NCBI RefSeq assembly: GCF_004114915.1
Contig: NZ_CP022219.1
Location: 3,378,501 to 3,442,500 of the forward strand
Origin: Bradyrhizobium guangxiense
GTDB taxonomy: Bacteria; Pseudomonadota; Alphaproteobacteria; Rhizobiales; Xanthobacteraceae
DNA: 64,000 nucleotides
Direction: 5' to 3'
Part shown: positions 18,491-26,994 of the stretch, piece by piece
Position numbering within the stretch: position 1 is the first letter of the stretch
How the letters are laid out: the number at the start of each line of letters is the position of its first letter
Made by a program: the position numbers and the translations under genes
The notes under the pieces: generated by a model
Told to the model about the DNA's origin: nothing
The model's input: the letters and a program-made list of their open reading frames with translations, nothing else
The model's database searches: none

Positions 18491-19441
18491 GTGAAGAACC
18501 ACGACTTCTTCAAACTAATGAGTTCCGTGAAGGAGTCGCTCAACAGCGCTTATCTCCGCATACGCGCACGAAGTAAGGAAGATCCGGGAACGGCTGGAGA
18601 TCAGGTCGAAGAAGATTGGGCAGAGATCCTAAAAGATTGGCTGCCCGCGAACTATCAAATCGTCACCAAAGGAAGGATTCTATTTGCTGATGGTTCGTCA
18701 AGTCCGCAGGTTGATGTCCTAGTTCTCGCCCCCTCATATCCACGAGGTTTAGGGAATGAAAAGTACGTTTTTGCTGGCGGCGTTGTAGCGGCATTTGAAT
18801 GCAAATTGACCCTCCGCATCGCAGACATTAAACGAGCCTTTACGACAGCAGCGGCAATCAAGCGGAAAGCGCCACCCCGTTCGGGTACTCCCTACGAAGA
18901 GCTAAATCGCGGTCCGATTTTCGGACTGTTGGCGCATTCACAGTCCTTTGGGAAGATCGAGAAAAGCTGGCATCGTTTATACGACGCGGTTGAAAAGTAT
19001 GCTGCCGAATGCTCCGAACACCCTCGCGAATTGTTGGACGTTGTGTGCGTTGCAGATACAGCGATCTTGTCATTGAGCAAGCATGTTCTGGTCGGCAAGA
19101 GTCTAAGCCAGCAAGACTTGGAAGAGCTCTCAGAGTTAGAGAGAGATGGCGTTGTTGCAGCCATGTATGCTGCTCTAGACGAGACTAGGAAACATCCCGA
19201 GTTGGATTTTTCTGGGTCAATTCTGGCAGGCCTCATTTACGAACTCACACATCGAATTGCTTTCGAGGACCCAGCGATTCGTCCTTGGGCAGATCATTTG
19301 TCACACTTGGGATTTTATGGCGGAATTGGTCGTCCACTTTATTGCTCGGAAGAGATCCTATCGGACGGCGTGCGCACTCGTCTCAAAGAGGAAGGAGCAA
19401 CTGACGAACCTTGGAGCAAATGGAATCGAGACCTTCCGTAG
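18491..19441 (+). CDS. DUF6602-like protein, putative PD-(D/E)XK nuclease
   Basis: This is a 316-residue protein from GTG 18491 (an ATG at 18518 is the alternative). It has the layout I associate with DUF6602: an N-terminal helix with acidic residues (DQVEEDWAEIL), LPANYQIVTKGRILFADG, then SPQVDVLVLAPSYPRG and GGVVAAFECKLTL. Asp75 and Glu103-x-Lys105 form a D-X27-ExK arrangement typical of restriction-endonuclease folds. The C-terminal half, about 200 residues, is helical and unassigned. Codon use is clearly more AT-rich than in uvrA and the next gene, pointing to horizontal acquisition. The gene stands alone; a role in defence against foreign DNA is only inference. Confidence 0.6.
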   Translation: MKNHDFFKLMSSVKESLNSAYLRIRARSKEDPGTAGDQVEEDWAEILKDWLPANYQIVTKGRILFADGSSSPQVDVLVLAPSYPRGLGNEKYVFAGGVVAAFECKLTLRIADIKRAFTTAAAIKRKAPPRSGTPYEELNRGPIFGLLAHSQSFGKIEKSWHRLYDAVEKYAAECSEHPRELLDVVCVADTAILSLSKHVLVGKSLSQQDLEELSELERDGVVAAMYAALDETRKHPELDFSGSILAGLIYELTHRIAFEDPAIRPWADHLSHLGFYGGIGRPLYCSEEILSDGVRTRLKEEGATDEPWSKWNRDLP

Positions 19442-19501
19442 GAGCCGCCGCCAGCCTCAATGGATGGTCCCTTAGATTGTTCTAGTTTTTGCGAAGCTTC
19501 C

Positions 19502-20143
19502 ATGCCCTACTCCCTTGCCATCTTCGATCTCGACGGCACGTTGGCTGACAGCTTCCCCTGGTTCCTGCGCACCATCAACGACATTGCCGACCGCTTCGGC
19601 TTTCGCCGCGTCGCCGATGAGGACATCGAGGGACTGCGGCATGCCTCGACGCGCGAGATCCTCACCCGGCTCGAAGTACCGTTGTGGAAGTTGCCGGCGA
19701 TCGCGCGGCATGCGCGGCGGCTGAAGGGTGAGGCAGCCAGCGAGATCTCGCTGTTTGCGGGCGTCGAGGTGATGCTGCAGACGCTCGCTGAGAACGGTGT
19801 GCAGCTGGCGCTGGTGACGTCCGACAGCGAAGCCAATGCGCGCAAGAAGCTCGGGGATGCCGCGGCGCTGTTCGCGTATTTCGATTGCTCGGCGTCGCTG
19901 TTCGGCAAGCCCGCGAAATTCCGCCGCATCATCGGCCGCGCCGGCGTCGAGCCGGGCAAGGTCATCGCGATCGGCGACGAGGTGCGCGACATCGAAGCGG
20001 CGCGCTCAGTCGGCATTGCCTGCGGCGCGGTGTGCTGGGGATATGCGGCCCCACTGGCGCTGCGGGCGCTGGAGCCGGATCATATGTTCGAGCGGATGGA
20101 TGAGATTACGGATGTCGTGTGCCGAATTCGTAGGGTGGGTTAG
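19502..20143 (+). CDS. HAD-superfamily hydrolase, phosphoglycolate phosphatase-like
   Basis: This 213-residue HAD phosphatase shows motif I IFDLDGTLADS near the N terminus, motif II in LALVTSDSE, Lys in FGKPAKF and motif IV IAIGDEVRDIEAA. A helical cap domain lies between motifs I and II. The ATG at 19502 is chosen because it directly precedes the beta strand of motif I. The last residues (RIRRVG) are read from an intergenic repeat beginning at 20129, so the repeat has altered the natural C terminus. The substrate is unknown; Gph-like small phosphoesters are plausible. Confidence 0.85.
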   Translation: MPYSLAIFDLDGTLADSFPWFLRTINDIADRFGFRRVADEDIEGLRHASTREILTRLEVPLWKLPAIARHARRLKGEAASEISLFAGVEVMLQTLAENGVQLALVTSDSEANARKKLGDAAALFAYFDCSASLFGKPAKFRRIIGRAGVEPGKVIAIGDEVRDIEAARSVGIACGAVCWGYAAPLALRALEPDHMFERMDEITDVVCRIRRVG

Positions 20144-20208
20144 CGCAGCGCAACCCACCACCTCTGGCGCCGCGGAAGCCAAAGAGGTGGGTTACGCTGC
20201 GCCCTACG
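20129..20208. repeat. inverted repeat of the CGTAGGGTGGGTTAGC type
   Basis: CGTAGGGTGGGTTAGCGCAG at the left is answered by GTGGGTTACGCTGCGCCCTACG at the right in mirrored arrangement, with CAACCCACC between. I recall this as a common dispersed palindrome in Bradyrhizobium. It overlaps the 3' end of the HAD gene and separates it from the convergent beta-propeller gene. Confidence 0.7.
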
Positions 20209-20215
20209 CAATCCC

Positions 20216-21181
20216 CTACTCCGTCCTGCGCAAGAACGCCCCGAATGCCCGCGGGCCGTCGCCGGTCTTGATCTCGCCGATCACCTTCAGCTCGACCGCA
20301 TCGATGATGCTGAGCGTGTTGCTCTCCCAGCACGCGACGATGACGCGCTTGCCGTCGGCGGTCGCGTTGATGCCCTCGGGGTAGTCGCCGACATTGATGC
20401 GCTTGACCGGTTTCAGGCTCGAAAGGTCGAACACGCTGACGGTGCCGCCATATTGGTCGGTGACGAAGCCGCGCCCTGGCGTCAGCGCCACCGCATAAGG
20501 CCGCATGCCGACCGGCACGCGGCCGATCTCGCGCCCTTCCGCAATGTCGATGACGGAGACGTCGTCGGAGCCGACATTGGCAGTGTAGGCGCGCCTGCCC
20601 TCGGCATCGATGGTGACGCCGAAGGGACGCGTGCCGACCTTGATGACCGCCTTGCGCCGGCGCGTCGCGGTGTCGACCACCGAGACGCTATCGTCGTCGC
20701 GGTCGGCCGAGAGCAGCAGCTTGCCGTCAGGTGTCACCGCCAAACCCGACGGCGAGGCGCCGACCGCGATGCTCCCGGTGACGCTGCGCGAGGCTGCATC
20801 GATCACCCGCACCGCCGCCGCATACAAGTCGGCGACATAGACGGTCTTGCTATCGGGCGAGACCGCGATGCCGAGCGGCCCGCCGCCGACCTCGATCCGT
20901 CCCACCACCTGCCGCATTGCGGCGTCTACCACTGTCACCGCCTTGGCGTCGGGGCTCGTGACATAGGCAAAGCGTCCGTCGGCGCTGACGGCGACGCCCG
21001 CCGGCTTTCCGCCGATCGGGATGGTCGTGACGCTGCGAAATTTGCCGAGATCGACGACCATCAGATCGTCGCTGAGCTGATTGGTGACGAAGGCTTCTTC
21101 GGCAAACGCGCTGCCGAAGTCTGGGCCAGGAGCAGCACAGCAAAGGCTGGCGGCGAGCGCCGCCAGGACCAAGGCCCGCAC
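20216..21181 (-). CDS. exported YVTN-family beta-propeller protein
   Basis: This is a 321-residue protein with a signal peptide (about residues 1-27, ending SAFAEE) and about seven propeller blades of the YVTN type, each with a pattern like PxGVAVSxDGxxxYVT followed by VxVVDxA. Examples are PAGVAVSADGRFAYVTSPDA and PLGIAVSPDSKTVYVADL. It is 2 bases downstream of an MxaD-like gene. Propellers of this kind accompany PQQ-dependent alcohol dehydrogenases, but none is encoded within this window. Its role is therefore inferred only from the pairing. Confidence 0.85.
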   Translation of the reverse strand: MRALVLAALAASLCCAAPGPDFGSAFAEEAFVTNQLSDDLMVVDLGKFRSVTTIPIGGKPAGVAVSADGRFAYVTSPDAKAVTVVDAAMRQVVGRIEVGGGPLGIAVSPDSKTVYVADLYAAAVRVIDAASRSVTGSIAVGASPSGLAVTPDGKLLLSADRDDDSVSVVDTATRRRKAVIKVGTRPFGVTIDAEGRRAYTANVGSDDVSVIDIAEGREIGRVPVGMRPYAVALTPGRGFVTDQYGGTVSVFDLSSLKPVKRINVGDYPEGINATADGKRVIVACWESNTLSIIDAVELKVIGEIKTGDGPRAFGAFLRRTE

Positions 21182-21183
21182 GA

Positions 21184-21750
21184 TCAGCTACCGCTCTCGA
21201 TCTTCTTCTTCAGCGCCTCGAGGCCGGTCTTGTAGAGCCCGCTCACCGCGGTCTTGGCGGCTTCGTCGTTCAGCTCCGGCGGCGGATCGTTGTTGGGAAA
21301 GCCGCGGTAGAACGCGCCGGCCCATTCCAGCTTCGACTTGCCGTCGGGCGCCGGCGACACCGTCAACGTCGAGGAATAATTGGTCACCGGCAGCACCTTC
21401 ACGTCAACCTTGGTGATCCGGTACGAATAGCTCAGCATATCGGGCTCGTATTTGTAGAGCTCCTCCTCGACAGTCGCCCCGCCCTGCAGAGTCAGCGTCC
21501 GCGTCGCGCCGACCTCGTTGCCCTTCTCGCCCGTGGTCTTGTTGACGGGAGGAAGCCAGCTCATGTCCTGGAAATTGGAGATCGCGGCCCACACCTCGGC
21601 CGGGGGCGCATTGATCTCGATGGATTCCCGCACCTTCTGCCGCGTCGGCCCGTGGGCCCAGGCCGGGCCAAAGGTCGCCGTCAAGCCTGCCGCCCCAATG
21701 ACAGCCAGCGCCGCAGCCACGGCCGTGCGCCGCCCAATCGTCACCCTCAT
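21184..21750 (-). CDS. exported SRPBCC (MxaD-like) protein
   Basis: This is a 188-residue protein with a signal peptide ending near GPAWAHG. The rest reads as a START/SRPBCC helix-grip domain: RESIEINAPPAEVWAAISNF, the MSWLPPV segment, ATRTLTLQGGATVEEEL and a long C-terminal helix (GLYKTGLEALKKKIES). MxaD, an accessory of methanol oxidation in methylotrophs, has this architecture and length. It is the first gene of a two-gene unit with the beta-propeller gene downstream. Confidence 0.8.
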   Translation of the reverse strand: MRVTIGRRTAVAAALAVIGAAGLTATFGPAWAHGPTRQKVRESIEINAPPAEVWAAISNFQDMSWLPPVNKTTGEKGNEVGATRTLTLQGGATVEEELYKYEPDMLSYSYRITKVDVKVLPVTNYSSTLTVSPAPDGKSKLEWAGAFYRGFPNNDPPPELNDEAAKTAVSGLYKTGLEALKKKIESGS

Positions 21751-22524
21751 TCTCGCTTCCTCTTACGTCCAGTTGATCATGCGCGACTTGGCGTGCGCGC
21801 TCCCAGTCATCCTAGCGCATTTTGGGGCCGAGGGGAGACCGGTTCGTGGCGCCGTTGCGGCGGCGCTCCATCGACCACCTGTTGCGCGGCCGGTCGGACA
21901 AAACACCTACGGGAAGGTCAATGCGTCCAGTTCAAAACAATTCGCTTTACTAGAATTCGGAAATATCGCATGTTTCGGTCATCTCAACCCGGGCCGAGGG
22001 GCGGATCGCGATCGTCACGAACGCGGGTTGGGAGGTGGTGGACGCGGGCCGCGTCGCGCGCCGTCGGTTTGCAGGGCGGGTCACACCGTGAGCAGGCCAC
22101 GCGTGCATACGACAGGCGCAGCCCGCGTACGGCAAAATCGTGTGGTCCTGGCGCCCGGGGGTCTGGCGTCAAGGTTTGCGGCGATGCGGCGGCCAACCGG
22201 TGCGCACATCGATCAGCCGCAAGGCGACGGGGGCAATAGTGCATCGCTCCCCGAGGAGAGCACGACATAAGCCGTCAACCCACTGCGCAGGGAAGGCCGG
22301 ATGTTTGGCTACACCTGTATGCCGCTGTGCAGCTTCCTTAAGCACACGCTTTCGCACAGTGGACCGTGGGTGCAAGCGGGCACCCGGCCTTCCCTGCGCC
22401 CTCGGCATCTTTGGGGGCGAATGTGCTGGCAAAGCTCGGGCGGAATGCGCCGCGAGGAAGCGAAGGCGTGTCTGCGCTTCAAACGCTGGCTGAAGGAGCA
22501 AGCAAGCGGCCACAGTCGTCATTG
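21751..22524. other. 774-base gene-free region
   Basis: The left 200 bases hold the promoter region of the MxaD-like gene and a locally AT-rich stretch (about 21905-21975). The rest, from about 21950, is a degenerate dispersed element (listed separately). Short frames on both strands lack ribosome-binding sites and recognisable domains. Confidence 0.6.
21950..22520. repeat. degenerate dispersed element with a large inverted repeat
   Basis: The segment includes GAGGAGAGCACGACATAAGC followed by a 16-bp perfect inverted repeat, GCGCAGGGAAGGCCGG (22285-22300) against CCGGCCTTCCCTGCGC (22384-22399), with inner CTGTGC/GCACAG arms. I recall this arrangement as a multicopy sequence in Bradyrhizobium and Rhodopseudomonas genomes. 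Remnants of an arginine-rich frame (22000-22270) precede it. It may be a decayed mobile element or encode a structured RNA; neither is shown. Confidence 0.55.
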
Positions 22525-23313
22525 CTATTCCGCCATCGTTGCCTCGACGAACCCCCGCGGGTCATCGCAGAACTCCCGCATCACCCGGTAATGATCGGTC
22601 TGCTCCACCGTCGTTGGCTCCAGCCCGTATTTCCCGAGCCGCAGCAGCTGCGCGCCGGGATAGGCCATCAGCAGCGGCGAATGGGTCGCCATGATGACCT
22701 GGCAGATGCTGGATTCCTCCATGCGGCGCAGCAGCTTGAGGAATTCCATCTGCCGCGCCGGCGACAGCGCGGATTCGGGCTCGTCGAAGATGAAAATGCC
22801 TTGACGCTGGCAGCGCTCCTCGAAGAAGCGCAAAAATCCTTCGCCGTGAGAGTGCGACAAAAAATCAGGACCGACCTGGCCGGCATCACGCGCGGCCTTG
22901 TCCAGATATCGCGCGACCGAGAAGAAACTCTCGGCGCGAAAGAACCAGCCATTAGTGATCTTCGGCAGCCAGCTTGCGCGCAGCGCCCTGGAGAGCTGGC
23001 CGCCCATCTCCTCGCGCGCCTCGGAGTGATCGACCGGCATGTACCCCTTGCCGCCGCCGGCATCGTCGTATCCGGCGAGCGCGGCGATCCCCTCCAGGAT
23101 CGTCGACTTCCCCGTGCCGTTCTCGCCGACGATGATGGTGATGGCGGCATCGAAGTTGAGCTCGAACTCGTCCGGGAAGATCGGCAAGCAGAACGGATAG
23201 GCGTCGCGATCGCGCACTTTCGACGGATCGAGCCAGACCCGTTTCAGGTAAGGCGCCGGCAGGTTAATCGTTCGACGGCTTCTTCGGCTCATGCCAACTC
23301 CAATTCCGGCCAT
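22525..23313 (-). CDS. AAA-family (ABC-like) ATPase
   Basis: This is a 262-residue cytoplasmic ATPase with Walker A VGENGTGKST (about residues 62-71), a short ABC-like signature SHGEGFLRFF, Walker B GIFIFDEPESALSP and an H-loop VIMATHSPLLMAYP. There is no coiled coil or membrane segment, so it is neither SMC-like nor a transporter subunit. It resembles the small stand-alone AAA ATPases often encoded beside phage-defence or repair genes, but no partner gene is adjacent. A second start codon (MSRRSRR, seven residues on) is possible. Confidence 0.85.
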   Translation of the reverse strand: MAGIGVGMSRRSRRTINLPAPYLKRVWLDPSKVRDRDAYPFCLPIFPDEFELNFDAAITIIVGENGTGKSTILEGIAALAGYDDAGGGKGYMPVDHSEAREEMGGQLSRALRASWLPKITNGWFFRAESFFSVARYLDKAARDAGQVGPDFLSHSHGEGFLRFFEERCQRQGIFIFDEPESALSPARQMEFLKLLRRMEESSICQVIMATHSPLLMAYPGAQLLRLGKYGLEPTTVEQTDHYRVMREFCDDPRGFVEATMAE

Positions 23314-23388
23314 CCCGATCGGAACATACCAAGAACGAACACCCTACGAAAGTGGCTTCAGCCGCACATGACAAGTTCAGGCTGCAAC

Positions 23389-24249
23389 CTAGTCCAGCGC
23401 CTCCAGCACCAGCTCCATCGTCATCAGCACCGGGTTGTCGCCGCGGACCAGGCGCCCCTCGGCGATCCCGCCGGTGTAGTCGATCAGGGCGACGTCGAGC
23501 CTCGCTTCCCGCGCGCCGGCGGCATCTGGCGCGATCGTCCCGGCTGTGATGGCAAGCTCAGTCGCGAACGGCTCGGTGACCCCGCCATCGGTGAAGCGCG
23601 CGCCGATGGTCGAGCCGACGCCGCCATGGATCTTCGCGCGCGCAATGCCGTGCGCATAGCAGAACGCTTCGAGCGCGCCGGCAAAATCCTGGTTGGGCCG
23701 AAGCCGGAGCGCGAAGGCGCGGCTCGTGGTGCGCGCGCCGGTGCGCGCGGCCGCGACCGGTCCGAACAGCTTGAAATTGGTCTCGGGATCGGGCTCGGCA
23801 GTGAACATCGCACCATCGATGCCGAAGGCGTCGACCTCGAACGGTTCGGCGACGACAGTCTCATCCGGCATCATGTGGCCACCGCCCGCCTTGCCGTTCG
23901 CCTCCGTCCACAGCCCATGGCAATGAAAGAACGGCGCCCCGTCGCGCATGCCGAGCGTCATGCTGCCGAGCCTCAAACGCGTCAAGCCGCCCGGCCGGTA
24001 CGTGTCGCTGTAGAACGCGGCGTTCTCGCCGGTCTTCGACAGCGCTGGCATCACATAGGCGAATGGTCCGAGCGCGCCGCGCCGGAAATTCAGCACGCCG
24101 CCGGCAAAACCCTCCGCTGCAAAGCCGCGTCCCGCGGCCTCGAGCAGCGGCACGCCAGCCTCAAGCGTGAACGAGAAGGCGCGTCCGCTCGCCTCCACCC
24201 ATTGGATGCGTTCGGCGACTGCCGGGCCCGGCTGCTTGATATTCCGCAT
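23389..24249 (-). CDS. PPC/DUF296 domain protein (PCC domain), two repeats
   Basis: This is a 286-residue protein with two halves that each look like a PPC (DUF296) domain: the first with FFHCHGLWTEANGKAGGGHM, the second with a related segment around CYAHGIARAKIHGGVGS. The GGHM-type motif with conserved histidines is characteristic. In bacteria these domains are mostly of unknown function. It starts 9 bases after the acyl-CoA synthetase gene and is probably co-transcribed with it, which suggests a role in the same metabolic route. Confidence 0.75.
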   Translation of the reverse strand: MRNIKQPGPAVAERIQWVEASGRAFSFTLEAGVPLLEAAGRGFAAEGFAGGVLNFRRGALGPFAYVMPALSKTGENAAFYSDTYRPGGLTRLRLGSMTLGMRDGAPFFHCHGLWTEANGKAGGGHMMPDETVVAEPFEVDAFGIDGAMFTAEPDPETNFKLFGPVAAARTGARTTSRAFALRLRPNQDFAGALEAFCYAHGIARAKIHGGVGSTIGARFTDGGVTEPFATELAITAGTIAPDAAGAREARLDVALIDYTGGIAEGRLVRGDNPVLMTMELVLEALD

Positions 24250-24258
24250 CGCGCGCGC

Positions 24259-25866
24259 TCAGCCTGCCTTCGTCTTGTCCAGATCCAGCAGGCCGCGCGC
24301 CTCGAGCTCGTCGCGCACCATGCGCTTCGGCACCTTGCCATAGCCGGATTTCGGCAAAGCCTCCCAGAAGAAGAAGCGTTTCGGCATCTTGTAGCGCGGT
24401 ACCTTCGGGCCGAGGAACGCCGCCATCTCCGCCTCGCTCACCGGCTTCGCACCTTCGCGCGGAACGCAGACGGCGACGCCGACCTCGCCCCAAGTCGCAT
24501 CGGGCACGCCAAGCACCGCGACCTCGCCGACCGCGGGATGGGTCAGGATCTTCTCCTCGATCTCCCGCGGATAGATGTTGGAGCCGCCGGAAATGTACAT
24601 GTCGGAGGCACGTCCCGTGATGTAGACGAACCCTTCCTCGTCCATGTGGCCGAGATCGCCGGTGCGGAACCAGCCGTTGCGGAATGCCTTCGCATTGGCT
24701 TCGGGATTGTCGTAATAGCCGGCGAGCACGGCCGGTCCGATCACGCAGATCTCGCCGCTCTGATTGGCCGCGAGCTCTCGGCCCTCGTCGTCCTGGATCG
24801 AGACCTGCATGCCGGTGCGCTCGAAACCGCAGGTGCCGATCTTCGCATGCGGGCCGTCCTCGGGATCGTGCAGCGCCGCTGGAAGCACGGTGATGTTGCC
24901 GGTGACCTCGCCGAGACCAAAATATTGCACGATGACCTTGCCGAGCTTCTTCAGCGCGGTCTTCTGATCCTCGCGATACATCGGCGCGCCCGCATAGATC
25001 ACGTGGCGCAGCGAGGAGTGATCGTATTTGTCGACGGCGGGGTGCTCGACCATCATCTTGAGGATCGTCGGCACGGTGAAGAGATTGGCGACCCGGTGCT
25101 TCTCGATCAGGCGGAACGCCTCGTTGATGTCGAACTTCTCGGTCGGCAACAAGACGGTGGACACGCCGCGCGCGGTCTGCACCAGTTGATGCACGCCGGC
25201 GCCGTGCGACAGCGGTGCCACCACCAGCGAGGCGTCGTTCTCCGTGACGCCTGGTGTCAGATCGGCGAGATGATTGGTGACGACGAAGCCCATCTGGCCG
25301 TGCGTCAGCACCGCGGCCTTGGAGCGTCCGGTGGTGCCGGACGTGAAAAAGAACCAGCAGGGATCGTCGTGCTCGACGGCGACGTTCTCGACCACCGCTC
25401 CGGCTCGCGAGACGATGGCCTCCGCAACCGAGGTCTCGCCGAACGCCCCCTTGCCGTCGACGCTCCAGGTGAACTCCAGCGCGCCGCCCTTCACGGCCGC
25501 CGCGTGCTCGGGGAAATCGACGTGACACAGAAACGCCTTCGCACCGGAGGCTTGTGCGAGATAGGTCACCTCATCCGGCATCAGGCGGAAATTGGTGGGC
25601 ACCCAGACCGCGCCCAGCCGGAACGCAGCGAACATCGAGAAGAACATCTCGTCGCCATTCTTGGAATGGACCAGGATGCGGTCGCCCTTGGCGATGCCGC
25701 GCGCGGCAAGCGCCGCTGCCAGCGCCGAGACCCGCATATCGATCTCGCGCCAGGTCCAGGATTTGTCCCCCCAGACGAAACCGGGACGCGCGCCATGCCG
25801 CCGCGCATTCTGGGTCAGCATGTGAGCGAGATTCATGACGCGGCGGGACATGCGCAGGGGCTGCAT
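24259..25866 (-). CDS. AMP-dependent acyl-CoA synthetase / ligase
   Basis: This 535-residue ANL-superfamily enzyme would activate a carboxylic acid to its CoA thioester through an acyl-adenylate. It has the P-loop-like FFFTSGTTGRSKAAVLTHGQ, YFGLGEVTGN, the hinge Asp region YITGRASDMYISGGSNIYP and the catalytic Lys near the C terminus (LPKSGYGKVPKRMV). The substrate cannot be told; medium-chain or aromatic acids are typical. It is the first gene of a two-gene unit with the PPC-domain gene. Confidence 0.9.
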   Translation of the reverse strand: MQPLRMSRRVMNLAHMLTQNARRHGARPGFVWGDKSWTWREIDMRVSALAAALAARGIAKGDRILVHSKNGDEMFFSMFAAFRLGAVWVPTNFRLMPDEVTYLAQASGAKAFLCHVDFPEHAAAVKGGALEFTWSVDGKGAFGETSVAEAIVSRAGAVVENVAVEHDDPCWFFFTSGTTGRSKAAVLTHGQMGFVVTNHLADLTPGVTENDASLVVAPLSHGAGVHQLVQTARGVSTVLLPTEKFDINEAFRLIEKHRVANLFTVPTILKMMVEHPAVDKYDHSSLRHVIYAGAPMYREDQKTALKKLGKVIVQYFGLGEVTGNITVLPAALHDPEDGPHAKIGTCGFERTGMQVSIQDDEGRELAANQSGEICVIGPAVLAGYYDNPEANAKAFRNGWFRTGDLGHMDEEGFVYITGRASDMYISGGSNIYPREIEEKILTHPAVGEVAVLGVPDATWGEVGVAVCVPREGAKPVSEAEMAAFLGPKVPRYKMPKRFFFWEALPKSGYGKVPKRMVRDELEARGLLDLDKTKAG

Positions 25867-25971
25867 GGGGATTCCTCTTCGGCGGCGGACGGCGCGCAGG
25901 CCGCCCGCTCATTGCAACCCATTTATCGCCATCACCCGCGCCCCTGCAAGGCCGCCGGCCGCACACCTGCC

Positions 25972-26469
25972 CTACGGCTGCTTGAACGTGAACGGCGTCG
26001 CCGTGATCGACCTCTGCTTGACGCAGACCTGCGCACCAAAGCCGCCGCAGAAGCTGCCATGAAGATCGAAGCGGATGCTGCGCGCGGCGCCGCGATTCAC
26101 CGGCGGTGCCATGATCGTGTAGCTGCGGACATAGCCGTCGAACACCTCACGCACACCGCCGTCGGGCAGTGTCACCAGGATATTCATGACGCAGCCACCG
26201 GTTCCGCAATAGGTGGTCTCGCGATTCCCACATTTGGTGTCGCGGAAATCGACGATGTAGTCGTCGCGGCCGTCACCGGTCAGATCGATCTTGCGCACCG
26301 TGTCAGGCGCGAAGCTCACCTCGCCGCCGTCCTGGCTGGTGCATTCCTCGTTGGCGTAGAGCAGCGCCTTCTGCACGCCCGGCGGATAGTCGGACGGATT
26401 GAACGGCTTGGCATCCTCGGCACGCGCGGCGGAGGCGATCAGCACAAGCAGAAGCAGCAGATGGCGCAT
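25972..26469 (-). CDS. exported protein of unknown function
   Basis: This is a 165-residue protein; I start at the ATG opening the signal peptide MRHLLLLLVLIASAARA. The mature part contains DLTGDGRDDYIVDFRD, a calcium-loop-like repeat segment as in FG-GAP/VCBS proteins, and six or more cysteines (ECTSQ, TKCGN, TYCGTGGCVM, SFCGGFG, QVCVKQ), suggesting disulfides in the periplasm. It is divergent from the lipoprotein gene starting at 26564. Confidence 0.7.
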   Translation of the reverse strand: MRHLLLLLVLIASAARAEDAKPFNPSDYPPGVQKALLYANEECTSQDGGEVSFAPDTVRKIDLTGDGRDDYIVDFRDTKCGNRETTYCGTGGCVMNILVTLPDGGVREVFDGYVRSYTIMAPPVNRGAARSIRFDLHGSFCGGFGAQVCVKQRSITATPFTFKQP

Positions 26470-26563
26470 GGACGTTGGTCGCGGGCGCAGCCGCAACCGT
26501 TCAGGAAATCTTAAGCATGATCAGCGCAACCTCGCGCAGTTCTCGCCTGCAGAGTGCCGCATC

Positions 26564-26923
26564 ATGGTCAAAGCGCCCGCCCTCCTCCTGCTGTCGCTGG
26601 CGCTCGCCGGATGTGCCGTGACGCCGCAGGCGCATCTGGCGTCCGATCCCGCGTTCAAGCCTGCACGTTATGCCTGGGATGGCGCCGGCAAGGATCCCAA
26701 TCGACCGCATGCCGCCGCGCAACCGATGCGCGCCGCGGCGCGATCCGACCGCAACGGGTCGCAAGCCGAGCATCAGTCCCGTTCGAAGGAGTGGTGGCAA
26801 GCGCAGGACGGCAGTGAGGCCGAGCAGGATGCCAGGGTCAACCGCTCCCTGGTCATCTGCCAAGGGTGCCTGCGCCCGCCGCAGCAGCCCGAAGATTCCA
26901 GGCTCGCCAAAGCGACCGATTGA
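26564..26923 (+). CDS. small putative lipoprotein
   Basis: This is a 119-residue protein beginning MVKAPALLLLSLALAGCAV, a type II signal peptide with lipobox LAGC. The mature part is polar, rich in Ala, Arg, Gln and Ser, with no recognised domain, and contains a second pair of cysteines (ICQGCL). It precedes an acetyltransferase gene by 71 bases. Confidence 0.65.
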   Translation: MVKAPALLLLSLALAGCAVTPQAHLASDPAFKPARYAWDGAGKDPNRPHAAAQPMRAAARSDRNGSQAEHQSRSKEWWQAQDGSEAEQDARVNRSLVICQGCLRPPQQPEDSRLAKATD

Positions 26924-26994
26924 ACCAACGCTGGAAACCTGCTGGGCAGATCGTGCGTTACGACTGCGTGCGCAAAGGGCTGACCGGAGACGAC

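Noticed and set aside
22366..26514. A 1382-codon plus-strand frame across the AAA ATPase, PPC and acyl-CoA synthetase genes
   Set aside because: It runs antisense to three genes with clear motifs and crosses their boundaries; composition is Arg/His/Ala-rich low-complexity sequence.
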